NCBI GenBank assembly: GCA_027922465.2 | Contig: BQMF02000804.1 | Coordinates: forward strand, 38,865 to 102,864 | Direction: 5' to 3' | DNA length: 64,000 nucleotides | DNA from: Turritopsis dohrnii | Taxonomy: Eukaryota > Cnidaria > Hydrozoa > Anthoathecata > Oceaniidae | In this document: positions 10,386-23,300 of the stretch, one piece after another | How positions within the stretch are numbered: the first letter of the stretch is position 1 | Layout of the letters: each line of letters begins with the position of its first letter | The notes under the pieces: model-generated | What the model was told of the DNA's origin: nothing | Seen by the model: the letters and a program-made list of their open reading frames with translations, nothing else | Database searches by the model: none | Made by a program: the position numbers and the translations under genes

Positions 10386-13300
10386 TCATATAAAACATTT
10401 CGAACGCTTCCACCTTCTCTCAGTATTAGCCATGTTTCTTTTTGTTATTAAAGTGTCCGGATGATTACGTCCCAGAACATCTTCTTGAATTGTCAGGACC
10501 TCTTTATATAACGACATTGCTTCATTCAGCTTCCCTTGGTCGTCTAATACATTGGCTATGTTATTTTTGGTGCTTAAAGTGCCCGGATGATTATGTCCCA
10601 GAACGTCTTCTCTAATTGTCAGGACCTCTTTATATAACGACATTGCGTCATTCAGCTTCCCTTGGTTCCGTAATACATTGGCCATGTTATTTTTGGTGCT
10701 TAAAGTGTCCGGATGATTATGTCCCAGAACGTCTTCTCTAATTGTCAGGACCTCCTTATATAACGACATTGCTTTATTCGGCTTCCCTTGGTTCTGTAAT
10801 ACAACAGCCATGTTATTTTTGGTGCTTAAAGTGTCCGGATGATTATGTCCCAGAACGTCTTCTCTAATTGTCAGGACCTCTTTATATAACGACATTGCGT
10901 CATTCAGCTTCCCTTGGTTCCGTAATACAACAGCCATGTTATTTTTGGTGCTTAAAGTGTCCGGATGATGATGTCCCAGAACGTCTTCTTGAATTGTCAG
11001 GACCTCTTTATATAACGACATTGCTTCATTCGGCTTCCCTTGGTTCTGTAATACAACAGCCATGTTATTTTTGGTGCTTAAAGTGTCCGGATGATTATGT
11101 CCCAGAACGTCTTCTCTAATTGTCAGGACCTCTTTATATAACGACATTGCGTCATTCAGCTTCCCTTGGTTCCGTAATACATTGGCCATGTTATTTTTGG
11201 TGACTAAAGTGTCCGGATGATTATGTCCCAGAACGTCTTCTTGAATTGTCAGGACCTCTTTATATAACGACATTGCTTCATTCGGCTTCCCTTGGTTCTG
11301 TAATACAACAGCCATGTTATTTTTGGTGCTTAAAGTGTCCGGATGATGATGTCCCAGAACGTCTTCTTGAATTGTCAGGACCTCTTTATATAACGACATT
11401 GCTTCATTCGACTTCCCTTGGTCGTCTAATACATTGGCTATGTTATTTTTGGTGCTTAAAGTGTCCGGATGATTATGTCCCAGAACGTCTTCTCTAATTG
11501 TCAGGACCTCTTTATATAACGACATTGCTTCATTCGGCTTCCCTTGGTTCTGTAATACAACAGCCATGTTATTTTTGGTGCTTAAAGTGTCCGGATGATT
11601 ATGTCCCAGAACGTCTTCTTGAATTGTCAGGACCTCTTTATATAACGACATTGCTTCATTCGACTTCCCTTGGTCGTCTAATACACAAGCGATGTTATTT
11701 TTGGTGCTTAAAGTGTCCGGATGATTATGTCCCAGAACGTCTTCTCTAATTGTCAGGACCTCTTTATGTAACGACATTGCTTCATTCGACTTCCCTTGGT
11801 CGTCTAATACATTGGCTATGTTATTTTTGGTGATTAAAGTGTCCGGATGATTATGTCCCAGAACGTCTTCTCTAATTGTCAGGACCTCTTTATATAACGA
11901 CATTGCGTCATTCAGCTTCCCTTGGTTCCGTAATACAACAGCCATGTTATTTTTGGTGCTTAAAGTGTCCGGATGATGATGTCCCAGAACGTCTTCTTGA
12001 ATTGTCAGGACCTCTTTATATAACGACATTGCTTCATTCGGCTTCCCTTGGTTCTGTAATACAACAGCCATGTTATTTTTGGTGATTAAAGTGCCCGGAT
12101 GATTATGTCCCAGAACGTCTTCTCTAATTGTCAGGACCTCTTTATATAACGACATTGCGTCATTCAGCTTCCCTTGGTTCCGTAATACAACAGCCATGTT
12201 ATTTTTGGTGCTTAAAGTGTCCGGATGATGATGTCCCAGAACGTCTTCTTGAATTGTCAGGACCTCTTTATATAACGACATTGCTTCATTCGGCTTCCCT
12301 TGGTTCTGTAATACAACAGCCATGTTATTTTTGGTGCTTAAAGTGTCCGGATGATTATGTCCCAGAACGTCTTCTCTAATTGTCAGGACCTCTTTATATA
12401 ACGACATTGCGTCATTCAGCTTCCCTTGGTTCTGTAATACATTGGCCATGTTATTTTTGGTGATTAAAGTGTCCGGATGATTATGTCCCAGAACGTCTTC
12501 TTGAATTGTCAGGACCTCTTTATACAACGACATTGCTTCATTCAGCTTCCCTTGGTTCTGTAATACAACAGCCATGTTATTTTTGGTGCTTAAAGTGTCC
12601 GGATGATTATGTCCCAGAACGTCTTCTCTAATTGTCAGGACCTCTTTATATAACGACATTGCGTCATTCAGCTTCCCTTGGTTCCGTAATACATTGGCCA
12701 TGTTATTTTTGGTGATTAAAGTGTCCGGATGATTATGTCCCAGAACGTCTTCTTGAATTGTCAGGACCTCTTTATACAACGACATTGCTTCATTCAGCTT
12801 CCCTTGGTTCTGTAATACAACAGCCATGTTATTTTTGGTGCTTAAAGTGTCCGGATGATTATGTCCCAGAACGTCTTCTCTAATTGTCAGGACCTCTTTA
12901 TATAACGACATTGCTTCATTCGACTTCCCTTGGTTCCGTAATACAACAGCCATGTCATTTTTGGTTCTTAAAGTGTCCGGATGATTATGTCCCAGAACGT
13001 CTTCTCTAATTGTCAGGACCTCTTTATATAACGACATTGCTTCATTCGGCTTCCCTTGGTCGTATAATAAATTGGCCATGTTATTTTTGGTGCTTAAAGT
13101 GTCCGGATGATTATGTCCCAGAACATCTTCTTGAATTGTCAGGACCTCTTTATATAACGACATTGCTTCATTCAGCTTCCCTTGACACTCTAATACTGCA
13201 GCCATGCTATGTTTCGTGTTTAAAGTATCCGGATTCCTGCATCCATAAACATTTATTTGCGTTCTATAAACGTCTTGAAAGTTCAATTTAGCTTCTCTAT

Positions 13301-16300
13301 ACAAACCATAATATACCTGTGCTTTTGCTAGCTCTTTCTTTGCTTTGATTGTTACTGGATGCGATTTCGTTTGAAATATCATCATGTTATGATCCATTGA
13401 TTCCAGCACAGCCAATGATTTTGATATGTTTCCTGTTAATCGTAATATCTGCGAATATTCAATTTTAATGTAGGCAGTTACAGGATTTTCCTCGCCATAG
13501 CAGCTCCATGTATTTTCGTATAATCTTTGAACTTTGTCTAAAGCTTCTTTATAGTTACCCTGGAACACGTAAACTCTTATTAGACATAGTTGTAGCTCCC
13601 TCATATCTCTCTTCAAATCCATAGTTTCCAATATTGAATGCAGTTCTTTTGTTGTTCCGGTCGCTAATATATGTCGGATTTTTAAAATTTTGAGTTTTAA
13701 TTGACGGGAACTGGAAAGATCGGTCCAATTGACAATAGGATTGTTAATGATATCATTGAGTTTAACAAGGTTTTGCTGACTTTCCAATATCGAGAAACCA
13801 TATAAATAAACTATTTTGGCTTGCATATCTTTTTCAATTTCATTCATATCATCTCGATTGGTAAGCTTTTCGAGGATCTTCTGACACTCCTGGTACTCCC
13901 CATTTTTGTCGAAAGACTTTGCTACCAAATAGTCCAAATAAACCAACTCCTTTGCTGAGAATGCTACCTTTTTTACAAATCCACGCAATAGATCAACTGC
14001 ACTTCTGAACTGCCCGCGATTGAATAACGCCAGCACTGAGTTTTTCACTACATCAATGATCTCATCGTTGGTTTTTATCGCAATATCATTTGTCGTGAAG
14101 CATTGGTAAATATGATTTAGCCAAATGTCTCCAAAGTTGAAGTGTTTCTTGTTTTGGCTTTCATTTACGAGTTGCTTGCAAATTTTCAACACATCTCTCG
14201 TCGCTTTTTCCTTCTCTGCTGTAGTCATTTCGTTAGCTATAACATATTGCAGCAATGAATGAATTGACATCACATTATCTTCGTCAGTTTGTATTAATGA
14301 ATATGAATTCAAAATGGATAATGCGTCCAGAAATGGCTTTGTTCCAACATCGGGTAACATTTTGAGAAAGTCCCTGCGGATTGATTTCCCATATATTAGC
14401 GCTATCATGTTAATTATCCGATTAGCAGTTTTATTCGCTCTTATTTCATTGAAAGCCATCATAGATGAAGTGTAGATTGATTTATTTGTATTGATGTCAA
14501 AGTTCGAGGTTTCCTTCAACATTTCGTTATGATATTCGTTAAAGAGATCCAGGTACTCAATAATAGAAATTTTTGTATACTTGATGTAGGATAGTGATAT
14601 CTGGATACCTAATGGCAGACATTCAGTGAGTTCAGCTAATTTTTCAAGAGATGCTAGTTCCTCTTGTTCAAGTTCAGACTTCAAGAGTTGCAGAGTTGCA
14701 TCTTTAGCTAGAGGGAGTAAATTTAACAATTCAAAATTATTTCCCCAGCTCATGAACTGGCTCGTAATCAACACATCACCATGGTAATCCGTCGTTTGAG
14801 GTAGAAATTTTTGTATTGTCGCCAGGTTCTTTGCATTATCAAAGATTATTAGGTGTTTCTTGTCAGATAGGAATTCGTATACACGTTTGACAGTGATGTT
14901 TAAATCGATGGTAATGCCGTTTGCATCCACGCATGATAAGCCAATGGCTTGGGCTATTTCAAAGAAACATTTCTCAATCGTGTTTTCATTTTCAGCATTG
15001 AGAAAAATAAGGTTTCCTTCATAGTAACTTTTATACTGTTCAGAGTAAACACGAGCTAACTCGGATTTTCCACTCCCAGAAAATCCGCACACTACCACCT
15101 TGTTACTTTTCGCAATGGTAAATTTCTGGTGAACCTGCAACAGTTCGCTATCTCTACCAGAAAAGTTTTCAATTGGTTTCCTGAAACCATATTCTATGTT
15201 TATGTTGTCATTGTAAATGGGAAGATTGAGTACTCTATCGAGATCATGCTTTTTACAACCCAGCCCAAGTAAACAACTGGAAAAATTTTTGAGATTGACT
15301 TGAAATTCACTCTCCTCCATCTTTAGGCCACGGTGGCTTTGTGCGTTACGAAGAATTCGTAGCTGGTCAATTAGTTTTTCATGTGGTTTGGTAAGACTAC
15401 AACAAGTGCGGAAAATAACTATAATTAAAGTGATGTCTAAATTGGAAGAGTCCGTCTCTTTGGTGTTTGGGAACAATTGGCTCCACTGGTTCGGTTTAAT
15501 TACATTCTTCCTCAAGAGATTCTGAAATTTTACTTGGAAACTGTCCAAAAAATTGTAAAATTGCTTATGGTCTTTTGGAACTCCGTAAGTGTTATGGAGC
15601 AATTCCACTAGTGTGGTCAACCCAAAGTACTTGAGCAATTCCAATCTGATATTTCGCTTTTGTTGTTCAGCTGAAGAGTTTTTCGTCTAAAGAAAATACA
15701 CAGAAAGCTTGAAGCTTTTCAATAAAAAAACAGGTCTTATTAATATTTGATCACAATATAAACCATTTTCAAGTATTTTAATTTCGTGTCACTCTTTTTG
15801 TGTTATTTTTTATTATGGCATTATAAATATGCCTTTGATCGTCTTTGAGATACTACTGGGTGTAATAATTATTTTAAACTAGCCGCAAAGGCGGCGTCGC
15901 TCGCCGCCCATGTCCACCTGCTCTGTATCACTGTATCAATAAACGTCAAATTTCCTTATAAACGGCTCGTACAACTTGTGTTCAACCAGAAGCAGGTTCG
16001 AAGTCACAACCTCTGGAAAAACCAATCTTTTATCAGTGTAAAAATACACTCAAAACGTAGAGAGAGAAAACTTCAACTTTTTATTAGCTTTTGTTTTAAA
16101 GAAGTTACGGGCTCTAACATGGGTGCTATCAAACATAAGGCGAAAATGGTTTCTCTTCTTAAAAAGATCACACGGGAGGAGAAAAAAAAGGCACGTGCTA
16201 AATGAATAAAGTGAATAAAAAAACGTTCGATCTGAAGCGCATAACAATTAAAAAAAGAAATTAAATTATTAAAAGAAAAGCAAAAAAATATTTTGTTTCA

Positions 16301-17536
16301 TGATACTTTTTTTTTACTTATCGGTTTTTAAACATTTTGATTGCTCGAAACAAAGTTTACCCGTCTCAGACAGTCAGGCAAGGATACGTTAGGATACACT
16401 GGCAAACATGCTGCCACGTTCTGCCACTGCTGTTTTTTGTCAAAACTGTTAAATCAGTTAGTTTCGTATTTAGCTGATGTATTGTTTTCAAAGCCAACGT
16501 AGTCCTTGGAATATAAAACTAACAATAATAATAAAAACAAAACGTTATGTCTATCGGTTCACCAGCAAAAAAAGGTCGCCTTCGATTGGGGTTGCAATGT
16601 ATTTGTTTCGAACTCACGTCACACACAAAAAAAGAAATAATTTCGCTCACAACTCAATCTACCATTTTGCGTGACTTACAAACAGACAGACGGAGAATCG
16701 GCTATTAATATATAGACTAGCCGCCAAGGCGGCATCGGTCGCCTCCCATGTCCACCTGCTCTGTATCACTGTATCAATAAACGTCTCGAACAACTTGTGT
16801 TCAACCAGAAGCAGATTCGAAGTCACAACCTCTGGTAAAACCAATCTTTTATCAGTGTAACAATACACTCAAAACGTAGAGAGAGGAAACTTCAACTTTT
16901 TATTAGCTTTTGTTTTAAAAAAGTTACGCGCTCTAACATGGGTGCTATCAAACGTAGGGGGAAATGGTTTTTCTTTTTAAAAAGATCACACGGGAGGAGA
17001 GAGAAAAAGGCACGTGCAAAATGAATAAAGTGAATAAAAAAAAACGTTCGATCTGATTAAAATAGATTGAAAGAAATCGATTAAAAGAAATTAAGACAAC
17101 TATTAAGACAAAAGTAAAAAAAAATATTTTGTATCATGATACTCTTTTTTTACCTATCGGTTTTTAAACATTTTGATTGCTCGAAAAAAAGTTCACCCGT
17201 CTCAGACAGTCACGCAAGGATACGTTAGGATACACTGGTAAACCGCACATTCTGCCACGTTCTGCCACTGCAGCTTTTATGTCCAAAACGTTAATCAGTT
17301 AGTTTCTTTGTAATTAGTTGATGTACTGTTTTCAAAGCCAAGTCAACGTGGAATATAAAACTAACAATAATAATAAAAACAAAACGTTATTCCTATTAGT
17401 TCATCAGCCAAAAAAAGTCACGTTCGATTGGGGGTTGCAATGTATTTGTTTCGAACTCACTTCGCACACAAAAAAAGAAATAATTTTGCTCACGACTGAA
17501 TCTACCATTTTGCGTGACTTACAAACAAACAAACAA

Positions 17537-17581
<45 letters not shown>

Positions 17582-17865
17582 GAATCGGCTATTAATATAT
17601 AGATAATCAAAGTAAGCGTAAATACGTTTTGGTTACAACGTTAGAAAGACCACGAACCATAAAGACCACGAAGACCATAAAATAACCTCGGATTAAATTC
17701 GTATGTCAACTGGGATGGTACAGTACTTCAAATCTCAACAATAGCAAAATCAAAAGAGCCAAGAGCTCATCTTTTCAACGGTCATCGAGCATAAAAAAAT
17801 CTAATAATGCAAATCGAAAATTCTAAAATGCTTACTGTTGGTATCGCTGATGAATTACTTGCCAT
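10386..17865 (-). CDS. HEPN - NB-ARC/STAND ATPase - TPR protein (NLR-like)
   Basis: The main exon runs from 15686 to the TGA at 10386. It begins at a good acceptor (TTTTCTTTAG) and has no ATG near its start, so an upstream exon is needed. A 30-bp exon at 17865-17836, starting ATGGCAAGT and ending before GTAAGC, joins in frame, giving about 1776 residues. Counting from the TTG codon at 15644, residues 1-130 resemble the DZIP3-type HEPN domain with R99-x4-H104 (RNAQSH). Residues 160-350 are an NB-ARC ATPase: Walker A GFSGSGKS (187-194), Walker B HLIIFD (264-269), sensor VLITSQF and a GLPL-like CLPL. A helical TPR-like middle follows. The last 940 residues are 22 kinesin-light-chain-type TPR units of 42 residues. 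Such STAND proteins sense a ligand through their repeats and oligomerise to activate the effector, here a possible HEPN RNase. The function is inferred. The C-terminus (TERRWKRSK) looks like a small frame change at the end of the array. Confidence 0.8.
10400..13244 (-). repeat. 126-bp tandem array coding TPR units
   Basis: About 22.5 units of 126 bp (42 codons) lie inside the HEPN/NB-ARC/TPR gene. Units are nearly identical in DNA. Many alternate between two types, LNDAM..IREDV and NEAM..IQEDV, which gives a 252-bp higher-order period over much of the array. The variable positions cluster at MAVVL/MANVL, QNQ/RNQ/DDQ and HNH/HHH. Confidence 0.95.
15879..16716 (-). mobile_element. Non-autonomous Helitron, copy G (downstream unit of a dimer)
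   Basis: Read on the minus strand, the unit starts TCTATATATTAATAGCC at 16716 and ends in the hairpin plus CTAG at 15879, followed by T (base 15878 is A on the plus strand). It is about 838 bp, long subfamily, directly joined to copy H and located in the proposed intron of the TPR gene. Confidence 0.85.
16717..17603 (-). mobile_element. Non-autonomous Helitron, copy H (upstream unit of a dimer)
   Basis: An 887 bp long-subfamily unit. Its TC start at 17603 is preceded on the minus strand by A (17604 is T on the plus strand), and its CTAG end joins copy G with no base between. The dimer is thus inserted between A and T with no target duplication. A pure CAGA microsatellite lies near its 5' end at 17540-17580. 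Confidence 0.85.
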
Positions 17866-19067
17866 TTTTAATTCGATGAGTTTGACCAGAGATTTGGATT
17901 TACCCTATGTGAACAAAAATCAAAAATAAACTGATGGATTTATAAAGAATGCACAACCTCTACTGCTTATGGCGGAATGACGGAGTGGACAGTTGCTGTA
18001 TAGATTGAACATGTTCACAAGAGGTTGGATTTGAACATTCACATTTTATTTTGAAAATTTCCAAATCTTCGAGCAAAACGTAAACAGAAAGTCATCGATT
18101 ACTTCAACTCAAAATGACAAAGATTCAGAATTATAAAGTTTATCAGGAAGAAAGCAAAAACTTACTTTCGTTTCGTTTCGGCTTGATTGACTTTTACATC
18201 AACATGAAACGCTGAGTCGTTCGTTCTTTTTTAAGAAATATGACAACGCTAAGCATAAATGCATGAAAGTCATATGACTATCGTAAAGATACGTTCTCAC
18301 CAGAAATGTAATAAAACAATTAAAGGCAGGGTCGGGCAACAATACAGATTTTAATACAACTATTTATACATCCTATAATAGTGTTTTATCCTAATCATCT
18401 TCATAATCATATTCAACTATATAACTTAATCTAAACATAAACAGGATCATTGTTATGACGGATAAAAGAGATTTTTCGAGGTATGTGTAGATGTTGTATT
18501 ATGGCCCATATTATAATGAAATATTTATTTATTTACCTTCTAATTAGCTCGATTATTCGAACTACGGGCAAAATACTTTATAGCGATTTCATTGCAAGAA
18601 ACAAGGCAAGGAATGTTGATTGGATCGAAATTCGGTGTTTAAACTGAACTTGGGAAATATCCATTAACTCATCATTTTGTCTCGTAAACATAAATTCTAT
18701 TTCATAAGATCTGAATCGATCTAAGCGGTTAAGGTTGAAAGAATTCACTTCTACTATATGTTCATCTGACATCTCGTTGCCATTACATTGATGCGGTGAA
18801 AACATTTACAAAAAGTGTTTGAACAAATGAGGCACAGCCTGAACCTACCCTCACTAACCCAGACGCATTTTGATTTACATCGTAAAAGTCTGATGGTAAA
18901 GATTTGCGGGATTTGTTAGACGAACATATTGTAAAAGTGAATTCTTTCAACCTAATCATCTCTATACACTAAGTGGCAGAGACTTCCTCTTTCAACAATC
19001 ACAATCAAGAATGGAGCTCTGGAGTTGATCAATATATCACTTTTGACATTATGTACCAATCAAGGTA

Positions 19068-19188
19068 CCCAGTAAGCAAAATCGTCAAAAAGTCACTGCG
19101 ATGAAGAGCATTTTCATTAAAATTACATGTATATTTTTATAGAAATGTACTCCTTCGCATTGATTTTTCAACAAATTTACCTACTGGG
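19068..19188. mobile_element. CCCAGT-type MITE, copy 1
   Basis: A 121 bp element starting CCCAGTAAGCAAA and ending TTACCTACTGGG, flanked by TA on both sides (19066-19067 and 19189-19190). The interior has AAGTCACTGCGATGAAG and CACTCCTTCGCA-like arms in inverted orientation. TA duplications and TIRs fit a Tc1/mariner-type MITE. Confidence 0.75.
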
Positions 19189-19499
19189 TAGCTCTCCAAT
19201 CTTTTCTTAAAATAAAGCAAGAGGCAGATGACCGTAGTAGGAAATGTACTTACCACAGAAACACCTTAGAATGATTAGTTAGTGTAAATAGGGTCTAACC
19301 AGAAAACACCAATTAGTTTTCTTTCCTAGTTCTTCAGCTTGCCTCAACTTTATACCATTATGTAATTTTAAAATACTGCTAACCATTCTAGAAAATGTGT
19401 CGGATCTTTTATAGGTAGCCGATTCACGAGCCAGTCGTAACATTCGATAAAGCTTACTCTTCACTGTTGATCTATTCTTCGTCAACTTTTCTTTCTCAA

Positions 19500-19560
19500 A
19501 AACATCCATTACTTCTGTTGAACATCCATTACTTCTGTTGAACATCCATTACTTCTGTTG
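19500..19560. repeat. Three 20-bp direct repeats
   Basis: The unit AACATCCATTACTTCTGTTG occurs three times in perfect tandem. Confidence 0.95.
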
Positions 19561-20325
19561 AAAGTAACAGTTACTCTTCTCGAAGGTTATCATCGCCCTT
19601 TAGAAGATCTTAAGTTTTTCAAGCTTTCGGGAAGCTTTCTTAAAATAATTTCCAGGTTTCTTTTGGTTCATCGTTATTTTAAAATCTTTTTTCCAATAAA
19701 AGTTTTTCTTCCACAAATGGACAGAACTAGGAAATGAATAAGGGAAGTTTCTCTTTTACTCATCTCATTTATTTTTGGAAACCCTTGAATTTTCTAATTA
19801 AGTCATTTACAAGAGTTGTATTGGATGCATTTCATCCTTGAAGTTTCTATACCTTTGCTCAATAACATTTCATAACTCTTTCTTTCTTGTAAAGTAGAAA
19901 TCAATATCAATATCTGAGCGAATTTTTGATGTAAGAATAAACATTTTTGGCGTATGATGATGAGCTTTATTGATGAGGTCATGAACGAGTAATTGAAATT
20001 TGCATTTTGTATTTCTTTCTTCAAAAAGTCTTTCTTTCTCGATGCAGTTGCAGAAAATAATTCTTCTCCTCGTTGAAAGCAGCCATCGCAGCCTCATCTT
20101 TGTTTACATTTAGATTTTGTGTTCTTTTTCAGACGATTTAAAGAGTGATCTCTCCACACCATAGTCACTGCACACATAGTGACTATGTCCACATTTTTTT
20201 TTTTTTTTCCTGAGTAGAATTTTTCTTCTTCATTAAATTTTACAAAATAATAAAATTGCTTTTTATAAAATATATACATAAATAGTGATTTAACAACGCC
20301 TGGTGACTTCAGCAATGGTTTCGTC

Positions 20326-23300
20326 AACCATGTTGATCTTCTTTGTAAGACTTCTTGAGCCTCGCAACATCAGCAGCATCGAACGGATGAGTTTTGATCC
20401 ACCCTTTGATAACGCTTGGTTCAACGTTGCGCTTTGTAGCTATCTTCTCGGATATCCTCGCGTAGAAAACTTTCGCCTCGACTGCCATTCCACCAGCTAC
20501 TCAAAAAACCAAAGGAGAAAAGCTGCCTTGATCCACACGTTGGATTCTTTCATTATAATGGCGTTTCCTCTCATTTTCATTAAGCTGGTAACATCGTTTC
20601 AGTGGAAGATTCTGGTGTTTCTTGGCGTTCGGATCGAAGACTCTGACATCCAGATACCGTATTTCCTCTAATAAACGCCGCGGCGTTTATTACAAATTCA
20701 AGTTTTTGGATGCGGCGTTTAATAGAGGGAGGCGTTCATTAGAGGGCGGCGTTTATTACAAAATGAAAAATTGGACAGAAGCAAACTTAAACAATAATAT
20801 TTCCTTATCCTTAAAAAGGTTACAAAAGATTGTGTGAAAATGTTTTACACAAAAGATATGTTCACGAAAATGTCAAAGAAGAGCAATATCACTGTCGCCG
20901 TTCTTTTGTATGAGATGAAAACTTTTTTATAATTCTTATTTAACCTGTTTTCTAGTAAACGCCGCTTTTCAAGATGCGGCGTTTAATCGAGGGAGGCGTT
21001 TATTAGAGGGCGGCGTTTAATACAAACGTTCGACTATAAGTGCGGCGTTTAATAGAGGGCGGCGTTTATCAGAGGGCGGCGTTTATTAGAGGAAATACGG
21101 TATATAAGTTCTTTGCCCTTTGACCCAGAAATCCCTTGCAGCAATATCGAGACGCACTTCGTCGTTTCTCTTTGCTTCAGATAGTAGTGTAGCTGTAATA
21201 TCTCTGAGGTCATTGTGCCTTCGGATTACAAAGCCGCCTTTTTTGCAACTTAACGCATGATGTAAATTGAATAAATCACCACAGGCACAACGGGATGGTA
21301 AATTTGGAATTGGCCAATTATAGCGTAGACGTAGAGCATCCCAAAATTCTCTTTTATTGAGGTTGAAGTTGAATTCCTCTAGTGGTAGAGATGTCAACCA
21401 GTTTGACATCCCGTCCAACGTAATTTCAAGTTGTCGTTGAGCTTTTGGAGACATTCTTGATAAAATTTCTTTGAGGTCGTTTTGGTTTCGTTCGTCTTTA
21501 ATTTTTTTTATTTCAAGCTTCACTCTTTTCTGATGTATGGTGTTGTCTTTGACTATGGCATCTTGATTCTTTATGTTTTCTACCAGCTTTTCGGTGATTT
21601 TTCGTGAAGCCTCGTATTCGAAATCGACCCTTTTTTCAACCTCATCGATTCCAAGGCCTCCCATCTTCACCGTTAGCGCTGGTAGTTTTCGTTCGTCGTC
21701 TGAGCAATTGTGTCCTCCAATAATCGAGGGTATAAGCTCTTGTCGCAGAATCCTCTCGATTTTGCTTAGGTGATCTGAAAGCCCAGGGATGGTTCTCATG
21801 GCGTAGGTGAATTTATGTTTGTACCCAAAGACGAAGGCAGCATAGGCGGCTTGCGGTTGGACTTTGGCGATTTCAGAGAGAAGATGTAGTTCCTCCTCCC
21901 ATTTGTTGACCATGTTGCTTATGTATTCATGCTTGAAGTCCAAACTACCGATAACAGCTCCTAGGTGACGTTTTCCCGCTGACGTAATGTTAATTTCGGT
22001 ACCCGAAAATATTCTTTTCGCTTGTTCGAGATGTTCCGGTTTGACGATCAGGTATGATTTCGAAGCATTTGCGAAGTAGCCATATTTTTGACCTTCTTCG
22101 GTAAGGACATTCCACCATGTGAGCAATCTTTCAAGTGTGCCAGCACCAGTAATATCGTCTGCAAAAGCTACCTGTAAAGCGGGATTTTCGAGAAGCAGAA
22201 GAAGAGTTAACAATGGAACAAGTGCTAGTGCATATGAAGCCATAGCGGTGGGATCTCCTTGGGTAGTGCCTTCGTGTGATGTTAGTTCGATATCTCCTAT
22301 AACGAACAGGCGTGCAGGTATAGCATAGCAGTTATAGACGAAAACATAGATTTCAGGACATAGGTGCTGGATGTTATGTAGCATGGCTTGACGATTCACT
22401 GAATTAAAAGCGTTTTCAGCATCAACAAGGAGGACAGCTTCTGTCTCGTTCCATGCAAAAATGTCTTGCATCGCATGAATTGCAGCCTCGGCTCCGGATT
22501 CGTGACCACCACACATTTGCAACCCACCAGCAGCTTTCTTCACGTCATTTTTCACGATCTTCATGACAACTTTCCCTGCTATGCGTCTTAGTACTTCTCC
22601 TACACCTATTGGTCGTAGTCCAGGATTTTTGTCGAAGGGGATTAGTCTGCAGGCGAGGAAGGCTTCTAAGGAGGACGTTCCTCCTATTATTTGTTCGCAT
22701 GATGTACACATTTTCTTGATCATTTCTGAAAAGGCTCTTCTCAAGTCAACCCCGGCGCCCCCGTAATGGTTCGAAACCAATATTTTACGCCAGCCGTCGG
22801 CGTCCATACCGGATGGACCTGAACCACCTTTGGTTTTAAGAGCGGCTTCTTTTACAAGTTCCTCATCTATCAATTCGAAAATCACCGGATGGACCTCTGG
22901 AATTTCTCCTTGGATCAAAATGTCCGGATTGGCACGTTTACCTTCAGGATGTTTTTGTCGCAACTTTAATAATGTCTCATTGGTTAGTGGAAGGATGACA
23001 TTTGAGGTGTTGTTTCGTGAGCAGCTTTAGTGCACTGTTAACATTTCCTTTTGACATATATCTTTCGAAGCGTTTCGAAATCTGTGCAATTGATTTTTTC
23101 GTCGAGAAATTGTTTAGGCGTTGCTGGATGGTCTCAGCTTCAAAGAGTAGACTCTTGATATCACCTTCTTTCCAAAGTGCCAATCTCCTTTCAAGTGCTT
23201 CGACATGTTGTCGACTCTTTGATGATTTCGATGGTTTTTGCAGAAGTAGACTGGGCATTAAATGAATTGCTTTAATTGCTATTTCACCTTCAGGGCCATT

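Larger units (their letters stand above)
17604..20302. other. Region between the TPR gene and the first LINE
   Basis: Contains the proposed first exon of the TPR gene (17836-17865), one CCCAGT-type MITE (19068-19188), a 20-bp triplicate repeat (19500-19560) and a minus-strand open stretch (19545-19279, 88 codons). That stretch has plausible helical composition but no recognised family and no clear splice sites. No other gene is seen. Confidence 0.5.

Noticed and set aside
10868..13291. Plus-strand open frames of about 83 codons opposite the TPR gene
   Set aside because: They are antisense shadows of the 126-bp repeat (126 is divisible by three) and have no independent signals.
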